From an uncultured Caulobacterales bacterium (GTDB lineage Bacteria > Pseudomonadota > Alphaproteobacteria > Caulobacterales > Caulobacteraceae), in the NCBI GenBank assembly GCA_903858185.1, contig CAIOHT010000146.1:1-35513 (forward strand): a DNA stretch of 35,513 nucleotides, given 5' to 3'. Each line of letters begins with the position of its first letter. Within the stretch, counting starts at the first letter, position 1. Shown here piece by piece: positions 29,086 to 35,513 of this stretch. Under the pieces are notes generated by a model. It made no database searches. It was given only the letters and a program-made list of their open reading frames with translations, and was not told where the DNA came from. The position numbers and the translations under genes are program-made.

Positions 29086-29114
29086 CATTCAGCTCAGCAA
29101 TCGCCGGAGGAGTC

Positions 29115-29510
29115 CTACTCCTCGGCGGCGCCCGGCTCCTTGCGGGCGGTCTGGCGTTCGGCGATGCGGGCCGACTTGCCGCGACGATCGCGCAGGTAAT
29201 AGAGCTTGGCGCGACGGACGACGCCGCGACGCTTCACTTCGATGCTTTCGATCATCGGCGACATGATCGGGAAGACCCGCTCAACGCCTTCGCCGAAGCT
29301 GATCTTGCGGACGGTGAAGCTCTCGTGGAGGCCGGCGCCCTGACGGGCGATGCAGACGCCTTCGTAGGCCTGGACGCGCTCGCGCTCGCCTTCCTTGATC
29401 TTCACGTTCACCCGGACGGTGTCGCCCGGCTGGAAATCGGGGGTGGTGCGGAGGGCGGCGAGGCGTTCGCTCTCGGCCTTCTCCAGTTCCTTGATGATGT
29501 TCGCGGCCAT
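29115..29510 (-). CDS. rplS: 50S ribosomal protein L19
   Basis: A 131-residue L19, at the 30S-50S interface. [33 protein letters not shown] and [50 protein letters not shown] are the full family core. The C-terminal tail [13 protein letters not shown] is slightly longer than the minimal protein, as often in alphaproteobacteria. It lies 29 bp downstream of trmD and ends at the intrinsic terminator. Confidence 0.97.
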   Translation of the reverse strand: MAANIIKELEKAESERLAALRTTPDFQPGDTVRVNVKIKEGERERVQAYEGVCIARQGAGLHESFTVRKISFGEGVERVFPIMSPMIESIEVKRRGVVRRAKLYYLRDRRGKSARIAERQTARKEPGAAEE

Positions 29511-29539
29511 CGGTCAGTCCTTTTTCGTTGGGCTTGCCC

Positions 29540-30259
29540 CTATTTCGAGGGGGCGCCCTTTGGTTGTCGGTTGGCGAGGTGGCGGTCCCAGAGATCGGGC
29601 CGTTGCTCGCGGGTCGTCGTCTCACGCATCTCCTGCCGCCACGCCGCGACCTTCTTGTGGTCGCCGCCCAGCAGCACCTCGGGAATGTCGAGCCCTTCGA
29701 ACGTCCGCGGCCGTGTGTACTGCGGATGCTCGAGGAGACCGTCCTCGAAGCTTTCTTCACTCAGTGAGGCCGCCTGACCGAGCACTCCCGGAACCAGACG
29801 AACGCACGCCTCGATCGCCACCATCGCCGCCGCCTCGCCACCGGCGAGCACCGCGTCTCCGACGGAGACCTCCTCGAACCCCCGGGCGTCGAGCACCCGC
29901 TGGTCCACCCCCTCGAACCGGCCGCAGAGGACGATGATCCCCGGCGTCCCGGCCCACTGTTTCACCCGCGCCTGGGTCAGGGGCCGACCCCGGGCGCTCA
30001 TGTACAAAAGCGGCCGTCCCGCGACGTCGACACTGTCGAGAGCCGCCGCGATCACGTCCGCCTTCATCACCTGTCCAGGACCGCCACCCGCGGGGGTGTC
30101 GTCGAGGAAGCCGCGCTTATCCTTGGAAAAGGTCCGAATGTCCACTGTTTCAAGCCGCCACAGGTCCTGCTCGCGCCAGGCCGTGCCGATCAGCGACACG
30201 CCGAGCGGCCCGGGAAAGGCCTCCGGGAACATGGTCAGGACGGTTGCGGTAAACGGCAT
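29540..30259 (-). CDS. trmD: tRNA (guanine-N1-)-methyltransferase TrmD
   Basis: A 239-residue SPOUT (knotted) methyltransferase that makes m1G37 in tRNAs reading CNN and related codons, preventing +1 frameshifts. GRFEGVDQRVLDARGFEEVSVGDAVLAGGEAAAM is the SAM-binding trefoil knot; the usual Tyr after GD is Ala. FLDDTPAGGGPGQVMKADV and the C-terminal ESFEDGLLEHPQYTRPRTFEG (tRNA binding) are standard. It is cotranscribed with rplS. The canonical partner rimM is 2 kb away, beyond tesB and an S41-like gene. Confidence 0.96.
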   Translation of the reverse strand: MPFTATVLTMFPEAFPGPLGVSLIGTAWREQDLWRLETVDIRTFSKDKRGFLDDTPAGGGPGQVMKADVIAAALDSVDVAGRPLLYMSARGRPLTQARVKQWAGTPGIIVLCGRFEGVDQRVLDARGFEEVSVGDAVLAGGEAAAMVAIEACVRLVPGVLGQAASLSEESFEDGLLEHPQYTRPRTFEGLDIPEVLLGGDHKKVAAWRQEMRETTTREQRPDLWDRHLANRQPKGAPSK

Positions 30260-30269
30260 GGGCGGCGTC

Positions 30270-30554
30270 TTAGCCGGTGGAGCGCAGGTTGCCTACCGGC
30301 GGGCCTGCCTGTTGGCGCCTGTCCGCCGGGTCGAAATGCATCTGTTCGGCGAAATCGTCGAAGGGCGGGGCCGGCCACAGCATCGGGGTTATCTGCCTTA
30401 CGATGCACCGGGCCGCGGGATGCTCGCTGTCGCCCGGCAGCGTGTCGAACTCGCCGTCCCTGACACTGAGCGCCAGGCGAACAGCGGCAGGTCGGCGGGT
30501 CTCTGGCAGGATGGCCTGACTGCAACGCCGGGGTTGGCGGCGACAAGGCCGCAA
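30270..30554 (-). CDS. Possible small protein or gene remnant upstream of trmD
   Basis: The 340-bp gap 30260-30599 contains one minus-strand frame (94 codons from a TTG) that ends 10 bp before trmD. Its last 65 or so codons (about LSVRDGEFDTLPGDSEHPAARC onward) have third positions rich in G/C, higher than the competing plus-strand frame, and a protein-like composition. The N-terminal part is Arg/Cys-rich and the start has no ribosome-binding site. No ATG or GTG start fits. It could be a real small gene with a misplaced start, or the tail of a decayed gene. I recognise no family. Confidence 0.3.
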   Translation of the reverse strand: MRPCRRQPRRCSQAILPETRRPAAVRLALSVRDGEFDTLPGDSEHPAARCIVRQITPMLWPAPPFDDFAEQMHFDPADRRQQAGPPVGNLRSTG

Positions 30555-30599
30555 CGCTGGCGACTTGCCCGCATTCCGTCACAGGCCTATTCCGACACC

Positions 30600-31451
30600 A
30601 TGCAAGAGACTGAAAACCTGATCGAGACCCTGGCGCTCGAACGCCTCGAGATGAACCTGTTCCGCGGCGTGTCGCCCAATGACGGCTTCCCGCGGATCTT
30701 CGGCGGGCTGGTCATCGCCCAGGCGCTGCTGGCCGCATACGAGACGGTCGAGGACCGGGTCTGCCACAGCCTGCACGCCTATTTCATTCGTCCCGGCGAC
30801 GTGTCCATTCCCGTGATCTACGAGGTCGATCGTTCGCGCGACGGCGGCACCTTCACCACACGCCGGGTGATCGCGATCCAGAACGGCAAACAGATCTTCA
30901 ACCTCGCCGCCTCGTTCCAGGTGGCCGAGGAGGGGCTCGACTACCAGTCGGCCATGCCGGCCCATCCGTCGCCAGAGTCGGTCTCGACCGAGATGGAACA
31001 GGCCCTGGCCGACAACAAGGACATGCCGGCGGCGATGATCGAGCACATGAAGCGCCGCCCGGTCGAGGTGCGCTGGCCCGATCCGCAGAACATGTTCAAG
31101 CCGGTGCCCAAGCCGCCGCGCAAGCAGGTCTGGCTGCGGGCCAAGGCTCCGATCGGCGACTCGATCAAGCTGCAGCAGGCGGCGCTCGCCTATGCCTCGG
31201 ACATGGCCTTCATGGAGACCGCCCTGCGGGTCCACGGCCTGACCTGGCGCACCCGGGGGATGCAGTCGGCGAGCCTCGACCACGCCATGTGGTTCCACCG
31301 CCCGACCAACTTCAATGAGTGGCATCTGTTCGACCAGGACTGCCCGTCGACGTCGCAGGGACGCGGGTTCATTCGCGGCGAGATGTACACCCAGGATGGC
31401 GTGCTGGCGGCCTCGGTCGCCCAGGAATGCCTGATGCGGGTGAAGGTCTAA
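30600..31451 (+). CDS. tesB: Acyl-CoA thioesterase II (TesB)
   Basis: A 283-residue double-hotdog thioesterase hydrolysing medium- and long-chain acyl-CoA. RIFGGLVIAQALLAAYETV and HSLHAYFIRPGDVSIPVIYEVDRSRDGGTFTTRRV are first-hotdog signatures. Catalytic Asp, Thr/Ser and Gln positions are found in SLDHAMWFHRP, CPSTSQGRGF and ASVAQECLMR. The ATG at 30600 gives MQETENLIETL; the much longer upstream frame is antisense to trmD and rejected. It is the only plus-strand gene within the rplS-ffh block. Repeat copy E begins 6 bp after its stop. Confidence 0.93.
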   Translation: MQETENLIETLALERLEMNLFRGVSPNDGFPRIFGGLVIAQALLAAYETVEDRVCHSLHAYFIRPGDVSIPVIYEVDRSRDGGTFTTRRVIAIQNGKQIFNLAASFQVAEEGLDYQSAMPAHPSPESVSTEMEQALADNKDMPAAMIEHMKRRPVEVRWPDPQNMFKPVPKPPRKQVWLRAKAPIGDSIKLQQAALAYASDMAFMETALRVHGLTWRTRGMQSASLDHAMWFHRPTNFNEWHLFDQDCPSTSQGRGFIRGEMYTQDGVLAASVAQECLMRVKV

Positions 31452-31456
31452 CGGCA

Positions 31457-31485
31457 AGGGACATGTACCGCAGGTACGTGTCCCC
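31457..31485. repeat. GTAC hairpin repeat, copy E
   Basis: Arms AGGGACATGTACC (31457-31469) and GGTACGTGTCCCC (31473-31485), loop GCA. Inverted relative to copies A, C, F and G. It forms a head-to-head pair with copy F, with 39 bp between. Confidence 0.9.
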
Positions 31486-31524
31486 TAAGCGAACCCCTGA
31501 TAGGGCATCGCTGAATCCGGATTA

Positions 31525-31553
31525 GGGGACACGTACCTTTGGTACATGTCCCC
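31525..31553. repeat. GTAC hairpin repeat, copy F
   Basis: Arms GGGGACACGTACC (31525-31537) and GGTACATGTCCCC (31541-31553), loop TTT. It ends 1 bp before the stop codon of the minus-strand S41-like gene and differs from copy G only in the loop. Confidence 0.9.
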
Positions 31554-31554
31554 G

Positions 31555-32124
31555 TCACACCAGCCGCCGGCTCGCTGACAGCGCGCGGCGATAGGCCAGC
31601 AGGAACGCGTCCGCGTCGCCGAGGATCACGGCCCGTCCGGCCATCCTCAGGTCATAGGCCAGCGCCTGGGCCGCCAGCGGCGTGTCACGGGCCGTAAGGA
31701 CAAACACCGGGTTTTCGGCAAACAGGGGCCCGTCCAGGGCGGGTGTCGCCCGGCCGGACCAGCGGGTCAGAACGCCGCCGTCGGGACCGCGCCGGATGGT
31801 TGCCATGGGAATGGGGCGCCGGGACAAGTGACCCAGAAGCAGGGCGTCCGGCGCGCCGCCATGGTGGGTCCGCAGGTCCAGGATCAGCGCCTTGCAGTCC
31901 ACCAGATCGACCAGTGCCTCGATGAGCCCGGAGGCGCACAGGGTCTTCGGATTCAGGTAGCCGATGTCCCCGGGCAGCCGCTGGACGGCCTCGCCCGCAT
32001 TGAGCGTCGGCAGGCCCGGGGACGCCGGCGCCATGGACGGCATCGGCGGCGCGGCGAGCACGGCGGCGAGCGGCGCGTTCATCAGGCCTGTGGCGGCGTC
32101 GTCCAGGTGTTCGGGGTTTCTCAC
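31555..32124 (-). CDS. Truncated S41 (tail-specific protease)-like protein, active site lost
   Basis: A 189-residue protein matching the core of S41/IRBP-like peptidases. GDIGYLNPKTLC precedes KALILDLRTHHGGAPDALLLGHL (the family's LILDLRxNxGG element), and PVFVLTARDTPLAAQALAYDLRMAGRAVILGDAD aligns with the active-site region usually written TxSAAE. The nucleophile Ser is Leu here and the adjacent Glu is Gln. The usual N-terminal helical/PDZ part and the C-terminal Lys region are lacking. It is either a pseudoenzyme or a decaying gene. It has no signal peptide and lies exactly between two direct copies (F and G) of the hairpin repeat, interrupting the rimM-trmD order. Confidence 0.7.
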   Translation of the reverse strand: MRNPEHLDDAATGLMNAPLAAVLAAPPMPSMAPASPGLPTLNAGEAVQRLPGDIGYLNPKTLCASGLIEALVDLVDCKALILDLRTHHGGAPDALLLGHLSRRPIPMATIRRGPDGGVLTRWSGRATPALDGPLFAENPVFVLTARDTPLAAQALAYDLRMAGRAVILGDADAFLLAYRRALSASRRLV

Positions 32125-32279
32125 GGCGCGTCTCCTCTCGTTGGGAACACGCTAGGCCGGGCTTCCTGAACGCCACTGGGCGACCGTTGTTGTCTGAGCT
32201 TCATGTTGGCGAAGGTCACGTCTCTTCGCCGGTCAAGCCAGTTAAAGGCAGGTCATGACCTATTCTTCATCCGCCCGGA

Positions 32280-32308
32280 GGGGACACGTACCTTCGGTAC
32301 ATGTCCCC
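32280..32308. repeat. GTAC hairpin repeat, copy G
   Basis: Arms GGGGACACGTACC (32280-32292) and GGTACATGTCCCC (32296-32308), loop TTC. Same direction as F. It ends 4 bp before the rimM stop. The remainder of the gap 32125-32279 shows nothing I can name. Confidence 0.9.
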
Positions 32309-32312
32309 ATCC

Positions 32313-32834
32313 CTAGGCCTCATCCGCCACGACCTCGGTGGGGATCACCACGACCACCCTGCCGCCGGCGATGTCGACCGTCGGCACGGTCTCGCGCGTG
32401 AAGGCGAGATACCAGGTCGGTCCGCCCGCGGCGGGCGTGATTTCGAGAATGTCGCCGGCGCCGAAGTCCTGCACCGACTTGATCGCGCCGAGAATCTCGC
32501 CCTCAGGCGCATGGACCGCCAAGCCTATCAGGTCGGCCAGATAGAATTCGTCGTCATCCGGCGCGGGCAGGGCCTCTCGCGGGATGAACAGGCGCAGGCC
32601 GCGCAGCGCGTCGGCCTGTTCCTTGGTCTCGACGCCCTGGCAACGGCAGACGATGCCGCCCTTGGCGTCACGGGCCGACAGCACGGTCAGTCCGGGCGAG
32701 CCGTCCTGGCGCTTCAGCTCGCGGAAGCGGGCCAGCGCCAGGGGCTCTTCGGTAAAGGCGGTGATCCGCACCTCGCCCCGGACGCCAAAGGCGCCCGCGA
32801 CACGGCCGACGGCGATCATGCGGTCGGCCGCCAT
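32313..32834 (-). CDS. rimM: 16S rRNA processing protein RimM
   Basis: A 173-residue ribosome maturation factor that binds S19 and helps 30S head assembly. The N-terminal VGRVAGAFGVRGEVRITAFTEEP and the C-terminal PRC-barrel (EFYLADLIGLAVHAPEGEILGAIKSVQDFGAGDILEI, then RVVVVIPTEVV) are complete. It starts 5 bp after rpsP and is cotranscribed with rpsP and ffh. The downstream partner trmD is displaced. Confidence 0.95.
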   Translation of the reverse strand: MAADRMIAVGRVAGAFGVRGEVRITAFTEEPLALARFRELKRQDGSPGLTVLSARDAKGGIVCRCQGVETKEQADALRGLRLFIPREALPAPDDDEFYLADLIGLAVHAPEGEILGAIKSVQDFGAGDILEITPAAGGPTWYLAFTRETVPTVDIAGGRVVVVIPTEVVADEA

Positions 32835-32839
32835 GCAGG

Positions 32840-33409
32840 TTAGCCTTCGGCCTTTTCTTCGGCGGCTTCTTCAGCGGCCGGGGCCTCTTCAGCGGCGGCT
32901 TCCGGAGCAGCTTCAGCAGCGGGGGCTTCTTCGGCAGCGGCTTCGGCGGCGGGCGCCTCTTCAGCAGCGGCTTCCACCGGGGCGGCCTCTTCGACGGCCG
33001 GGGCTTCGACTTCGGGCTCGGGCTCGGGGGCCGGCGGGTTGGCGGCCAGTTCGGCGGCGGCGGCGGCGCGGTCGGCTTCACGCTGGGCGCGTTCGGCGGC
33101 GCGTTCCTCGGCCTTCTTGCCCGGCTTGCCCTTGGTCGGGTTGTTGCCGTGGGCCCACTGGCCGATGCCTTCGAGGGCCAGGAAGCGCGCGACGCGGTCG
33201 GTCGGCTGGGCGCCCTTGGCGATCCAGGCCTGGATCGACTCGAGCTTCAGCGTGACACGCGGGGTCGGGCCGTCCTTCGGCAGGAGCGGGTTGTAGGTGC
33301 CGACCTTCTCGATGAAGCGGCCGTCGCGGGGCGAGTGGCTGTCGGCGACGACGATCGAGTAGTAGGGGCGCTTCTTGGCGCCGCCACGGGCGAGACGGAT
33401 CTTCAGCAT
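32840..33409 (-). CDS. rpsP: 30S ribosomal protein S16 with long acidic C-terminal extension
   Basis: A 189-residue S16. The first 85 or so residues are the normal protein: [41 protein letters not shown] through the Asp-Arg-Val helix. After a Lys-rich stretch ([20 protein letters not shown]) comes a tail of about 80 residues made of Ala, Glu and Pro, with [13 protein letters not shown] units repeated four or five times. Typical S16 is 80-110 residues, with longer Ala/Glu tails known in alphaproteobacteria. The tail is likely disordered. AGAGGA precedes the ATG. It lies 24 bp downstream of ffh. Confidence 0.96.
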   Translation of the reverse strand: MLKIRLARGGAKKRPYYSIVVADSHSPRDGRFIEKVGTYNPLLPKDGPTPRVTLKLESIQAWIAKGAQPTDRVARFLALEGIGQWAHGNNPTKGKPGKKAEERAAERAQREADRAAAAAELAANPPAPEPEPEVEAPAVEEAAPVEAAAEEAPAAEAAAEEAPAAEAAPEAAAEEAPAAEEAAEEKAEG

Positions 33410-33433
33410 TTTCGGTAGTCCTCTGGTCTGATC

Positions 33434-34969
33434 TTATTTCTTGAAGGGGTTGAAACCGGGGGGCAGGGCGGGGCCGCCGCCGAGACCCGGAAGGCCGGAA
33501 CCAGCGCCGCCGAGGCCGCCCTGGAGTTTCTCGAGCTGCTGGCGCAGCTGTTCGGGATCGGGCTCGGCCATCTTGCCGCCGCCGAGGTTCTTCAGGCGGT
33601 CCATGCCGCCACCCCCGCCGCCGCCGATGCCGAGCATCTGGGCCATGCGGGCCATGCCGGCGCCGCCGTTGCGGGTCATCATCTTCATCGCGTCGGCCAT
33701 CTGCCGGTGCTGCTTCAGCAGGCGGTTGACCTCGGCGACATCGACGCCGGCGCCGGCCGCGATGCGACGCTTGCGCGAGGCGGCCAGGATGTCGGGCTTC
33801 TTGCGCTCGGTCTTCGTCATCGAGCCGATGATCGCGCGCTGGCGGCGGATCATCTTGTCGTCCATGCCGGAGTCCGCGATTTGCTGCTTCATCTTGCCGA
33901 CGCCGGGCAGCATGCCCATCACGCCCTGCAGGCCGCCCATCCGTTCCATCTGGGCCAGCTGGTCGGACATCATCTCCAGGTCGAACTGGCCCTTGGCCAG
34001 CTTCTTGGCCATGGCCTCGGCCTTGGAGGCGTCCAGCTCGGTGGCGGCCTTCTCGACGAGGGCGACGATGTCACCCTGGCCGAGGATACGGCCGGCCACG
34101 CGGCGGGCGTCGAAGACCTCAAGGGCGTCGACCTTTTCGCCGGCGCCGAGGAACTTGATCGGCAGGCCGGTGACGGCCCGCATCGACAGGGCCGCGCCGC
34201 CGCGCCCGTCGCCGTCGGCGCGGGTCAGGATCAGGCCGGTCAGCGGCAGGCGTTCATGGAACGCCTTGGCCGTGCGCACCGCGTCCTGGCCGGTCAGGCT
34301 GTCGGCGACGAGCAGGGTCTCGGTCGGTGAGGCGATCTGCGCGATCTGCGCCGCCTCGGCCATCATCTGTTCGTCCAGCGTGGTGCGGCCGGCGGTGTCG
34401 AGGATCAGGACGTCATAGCCGCTGAGCTTCGCTGCCTGCATCGCGCGCCTTGCGATGTCGGTGGCCGACTGGCCGGCGACGATCGGCAGGGTGTCGACCC
34501 CGACCTGGGTCCCCAGCAGCGCCAGCTGTTCCATGGCGGCGGGACGGCGCGTGTCCAGCGAGGCCATCAGGACCTTCTGGCGGTCCATCTTGGTCAGCCG
34601 CAGCGCCAGCTTGGCCGAGGTGGTCGTCTTGCCCGAGCCCTGCAGGCCGGCCATGAGAATCACCGACGGGGGGTTCAGCGCCAGCTGCAGCCCGACCGGC
34701 TCCTCGCCGCCGAGCATCTCGACCAGCCCGTCATAGACGATCTTGACCACTTGGTCGGCCGGACGGATCGAGCGGATCACCGCCTCGCCGAGCGCGTCCT
34801 CGCGGGCCTTGCTGATGAAGTCCTTGACCACCGGCAGGGCGACGTCGGCCTCGAGCAGGGCGACGCGAACCTCGCGCAGCGCCTCGTCGATATCCTTTTC
34901 ACCCAGAACGCCCCGACCGGAGAGCCGGTCGAAGACGCTGCCAAGTCGTTCTGTAAGGCCGTCGAACAT
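33434..34969 (-). CDS. ffh: Signal recognition particle protein Ffh
   Basis: A 511-residue SRP GTPase that delivers nascent membrane proteins to FtsY. The N domain is at 1-90. The G domain has GLQGSGKTTTSAKLA (G1), DTRRPAAMEQL (G2), DTAGRTTLDEQM (G3), TRADGDGRGGAAL (G4) and FLGAGEKVDALEVF (G5). The M domain includes MLPGVGKMKQQI and SRKRRIAAGAGVDVAEVNRLLKQ, which bind 4.5S RNA and signal peptides. A seven-glycine run near residue 453 and a Gly/Pro-rich tail are extras. The ATG at 34969 gives MFDGLTERLGSVFDRL, the standard start, without a clear ribosome-binding site; the longer frame to 35032 is rejected. Confidence 0.96.
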   Translation of the reverse strand: MFDGLTERLGSVFDRLSGRGVLGEKDIDEALREVRVALLEADVALPVVKDFISKAREDALGEAVIRSIRPADQVVKIVYDGLVEMLGGEEPVGLQLALNPPSVILMAGLQGSGKTTTSAKLALRLTKMDRQKVLMASLDTRRPAAMEQLALLGTQVGVDTLPIVAGQSATDIARRAMQAAKLSGYDVLILDTAGRTTLDEQMMAEAAQIAQIASPTETLLVADSLTGQDAVRTAKAFHERLPLTGLILTRADGDGRGGAALSMRAVTGLPIKFLGAGEKVDALEVFDARRVAGRILGQGDIVALVEKAATELDASKAEAMAKKLAKGQFDLEMMSDQLAQMERMGGLQGVMGMLPGVGKMKQQIADSGMDDKMIRRQRAIIGSMTKTERKKPDILAASRKRRIAAGAGVDVAEVNRLLKQHRQMADAMKMMTRNGGAGMARMAQMLGIGGGGGGGMDRLKNLGGGKMAEPDPEQLRQQLEKLQGGLGGAGSGLPGLGGGPALPPGFNPFKK

Positions 34970-34982
34970 GCCGTTCTGAACC

Positions 34983-35011
34983 GCTAACCCAAGTCGAAAG
35001 GCCAAACGCAA
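34983..35011 (-). promoter_or_regulatory. Candidate ffh promoter
   Basis: On the minus strand TTGCGT (35006-35011), 17 nt, GTTAGC (34983-34988). Transcription would start about 7 nt before the ffh ATG, an almost leaderless message, which would fit the missing Shine-Dalgarno site. Motif match only. Confidence 0.35.
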
Positions 35012-35170
35012 TTCGCCCCCGTGGACGATCACGTCGACGGGGGGCCTCGCCGCCCTCGTCCCATCCTGAAGTCCGGTTGGGGGTCGTGGCGGTGGAGGGC
35101 GCTGAACTGCATCTGCGCCGGGAGGCGGGCCTTATGAGCGGAAAAGGCCGCGAAATCAAGCTCGGCTCGC

Positions 35171-35198
35171 GGGGACACGCACCGACGTGCGTATCCCC
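35171..35198. repeat. GTAC hairpin repeat, copy H (diverged)
   Basis: Arms GGGGACACGCAC (35171-35182) and GTGCGTATCCCC (35187-35198), loop CGAC. The GTAC core is changed to GCAC on both arms, so the changes compensate each other. One C/T difference remains at the sixth position. The rest of 34970-35206 holds only the candidate ffh promoter. Confidence 0.75.
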
Positions 35199-35206
35199 GC
35201 ATCGCG

Positions 35207-35513
35207 TCAGGAGACGGGGAAGCCCCGAACCTTCAGGAGCGCGGTCACGTCCGGGTCGCGACCGCGGAAGCGGCGGTAGGCCTCGGCCCGGTCGGTGGTG
35301 TTGCCCTCGGCCAGGATGATCGCCTTGTAGCGGCGGGCGATGTCCGGATTGAACACGTCGCCCGACTCCTCGAAGTAGGCCCAGGTGTCGGCGTCCATCA
35401 CTTCCGACCAGAGGTAGGAATAGTAGCCGGCCGAGTAGGCGTCGGAGGTGAACAGGTGATTGAACTGCGGCAGGCGGTGCCGCATCACGATCTCCTTCGG
35501 CATGCCCAGCCGC
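35207..35513 (-). CDS. M3-family oligopeptidase (Dcp/PrlC-type), C-terminal part
   Basis: The gene runs off the window end; about 102 C-terminal codons are visible. FNHLFTSDAYSAGYYSYLWSEVMDADTWAYFEESGDVFNPDIARRYKAIILAEGN and EAYRRFRGRDPDVTALLKVRGF are the closing region of M3 metallopeptidases. The Tyr-rich AGYYSYLW helix lines the substrate channel. The HExxH zinc site lies upstream and cannot be seen. It would be a peptidyl-dipeptidase or oligopeptidase; which one cannot be decided here. No terminator is visible apart from repeat copy H, 8 bp beyond its stop. Confidence 0.9.
   Translation of the reverse strand, partial: RLGMPKEIVMRHRLPQFNHLFTSDAYSAGYYSYLWSEVMDADTWAYFEESGDVFNPDIARRYKAIILAEGNTTDRAEAYRRFRGRDPDVTALLKVRGFPVS

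Noticed and set aside
29934..30599. Upstream extension of tesB to a 505-codon protein
   Set aside because: The extension is antisense to trmD and does not resemble any thioesterase domain. The ATG at 30600 gives a full-length TesB.
16243..35198. CRISPR array
   Set aside because: The recurrent units are hairpins spaced by kilobases, in both directions and without regular spacers.

Overview
The window is GC-rich, densely coded alphaproteobacterial chromosome, most likely from the Caulobacterales (Caulobacter, Brevundimonas or Phenylobacterium type). The evidence is the chvI-chvG-hprK-EIIA-ptsH-ahcY gene order, a pseB-pseC (flmA-flmB-like) pair, a leuC-leuD-leuB-asd neighbourhood, an ffh-rpsP-rimM block near trmD-rplS, and -10 elements resembling the Caulobacter GCTANAWC type. 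The genus is an inference. No prophage, transposase, CRISPR array or rRNA gene is visible.

Layout. 1-45 is the 3' end of a tRNA-Arg(CCG). 144-3218 holds a tiny membrane peptide, an orphan molybdate-binding protein (modA), a Cys/Gly/Tyr-rich lipoprotein, a VanZ-like membrane protein, a HAD phosphatase and a small exported protein. 3324-5518 is pseB-pseC, the first two steps of pseudaminic-acid synthesis for flagellin glycosylation. 5515-7227 is a 570-residue protein of unknown function, divergent from chvI. 7375-10824 is chvI-chvG (envelope-stress two-component system), hprK, an EIIA-Man protein and ptsH. A yefM-yoeB toxin-antitoxin pair and bioB, all on the minus strand, lie between ptsH and ahcY. 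ahcY (12693-14084) is followed by pdxY and two convergent serine beta-lactamase-fold proteins, then rarD and asd.

19780-21081 carries three small or accessory genes, including an EcsC-family protein. 21216-25448 is a tightly coupled minus-strand leucine operon, leuC - VOC protein - leuD - ABM monooxygenase-like protein - leuB. The two extra genes sit between the isopropylmalate enzymes with overlapping or near-overlapping junctions. 25576-28947 holds a secreted DUF885 protein, a crotonase and a limonene-epoxide-hydrolase-like protein. 29115-34969 is the translation/secretion block rplS, trmD, rimM, rpsP and ffh (minus strand). It is split between rimM and trmD by tesB (plus strand) and a degenerate S41 peptidase-like gene. 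The window ends inside an M3-family oligopeptidase gene.

The most unusual feature is a dispersed hairpin repeat: eight copies between 16243 and 35198, arms GGGGACACGTACC and GGTACATGTCCCC around a loop of usually 3 nt. Copies are single or paired head-to-head, always intergenic and usually against stop codons. The six canonical copies share the same internal mismatch, giving each a direction. Four further, unrelated palindromic intergenic elements are present. Other items worth checking are a perfect 20-bp palindrome between bioB and ahcY, and a hairpin that covers the yefM ribosome-binding site.
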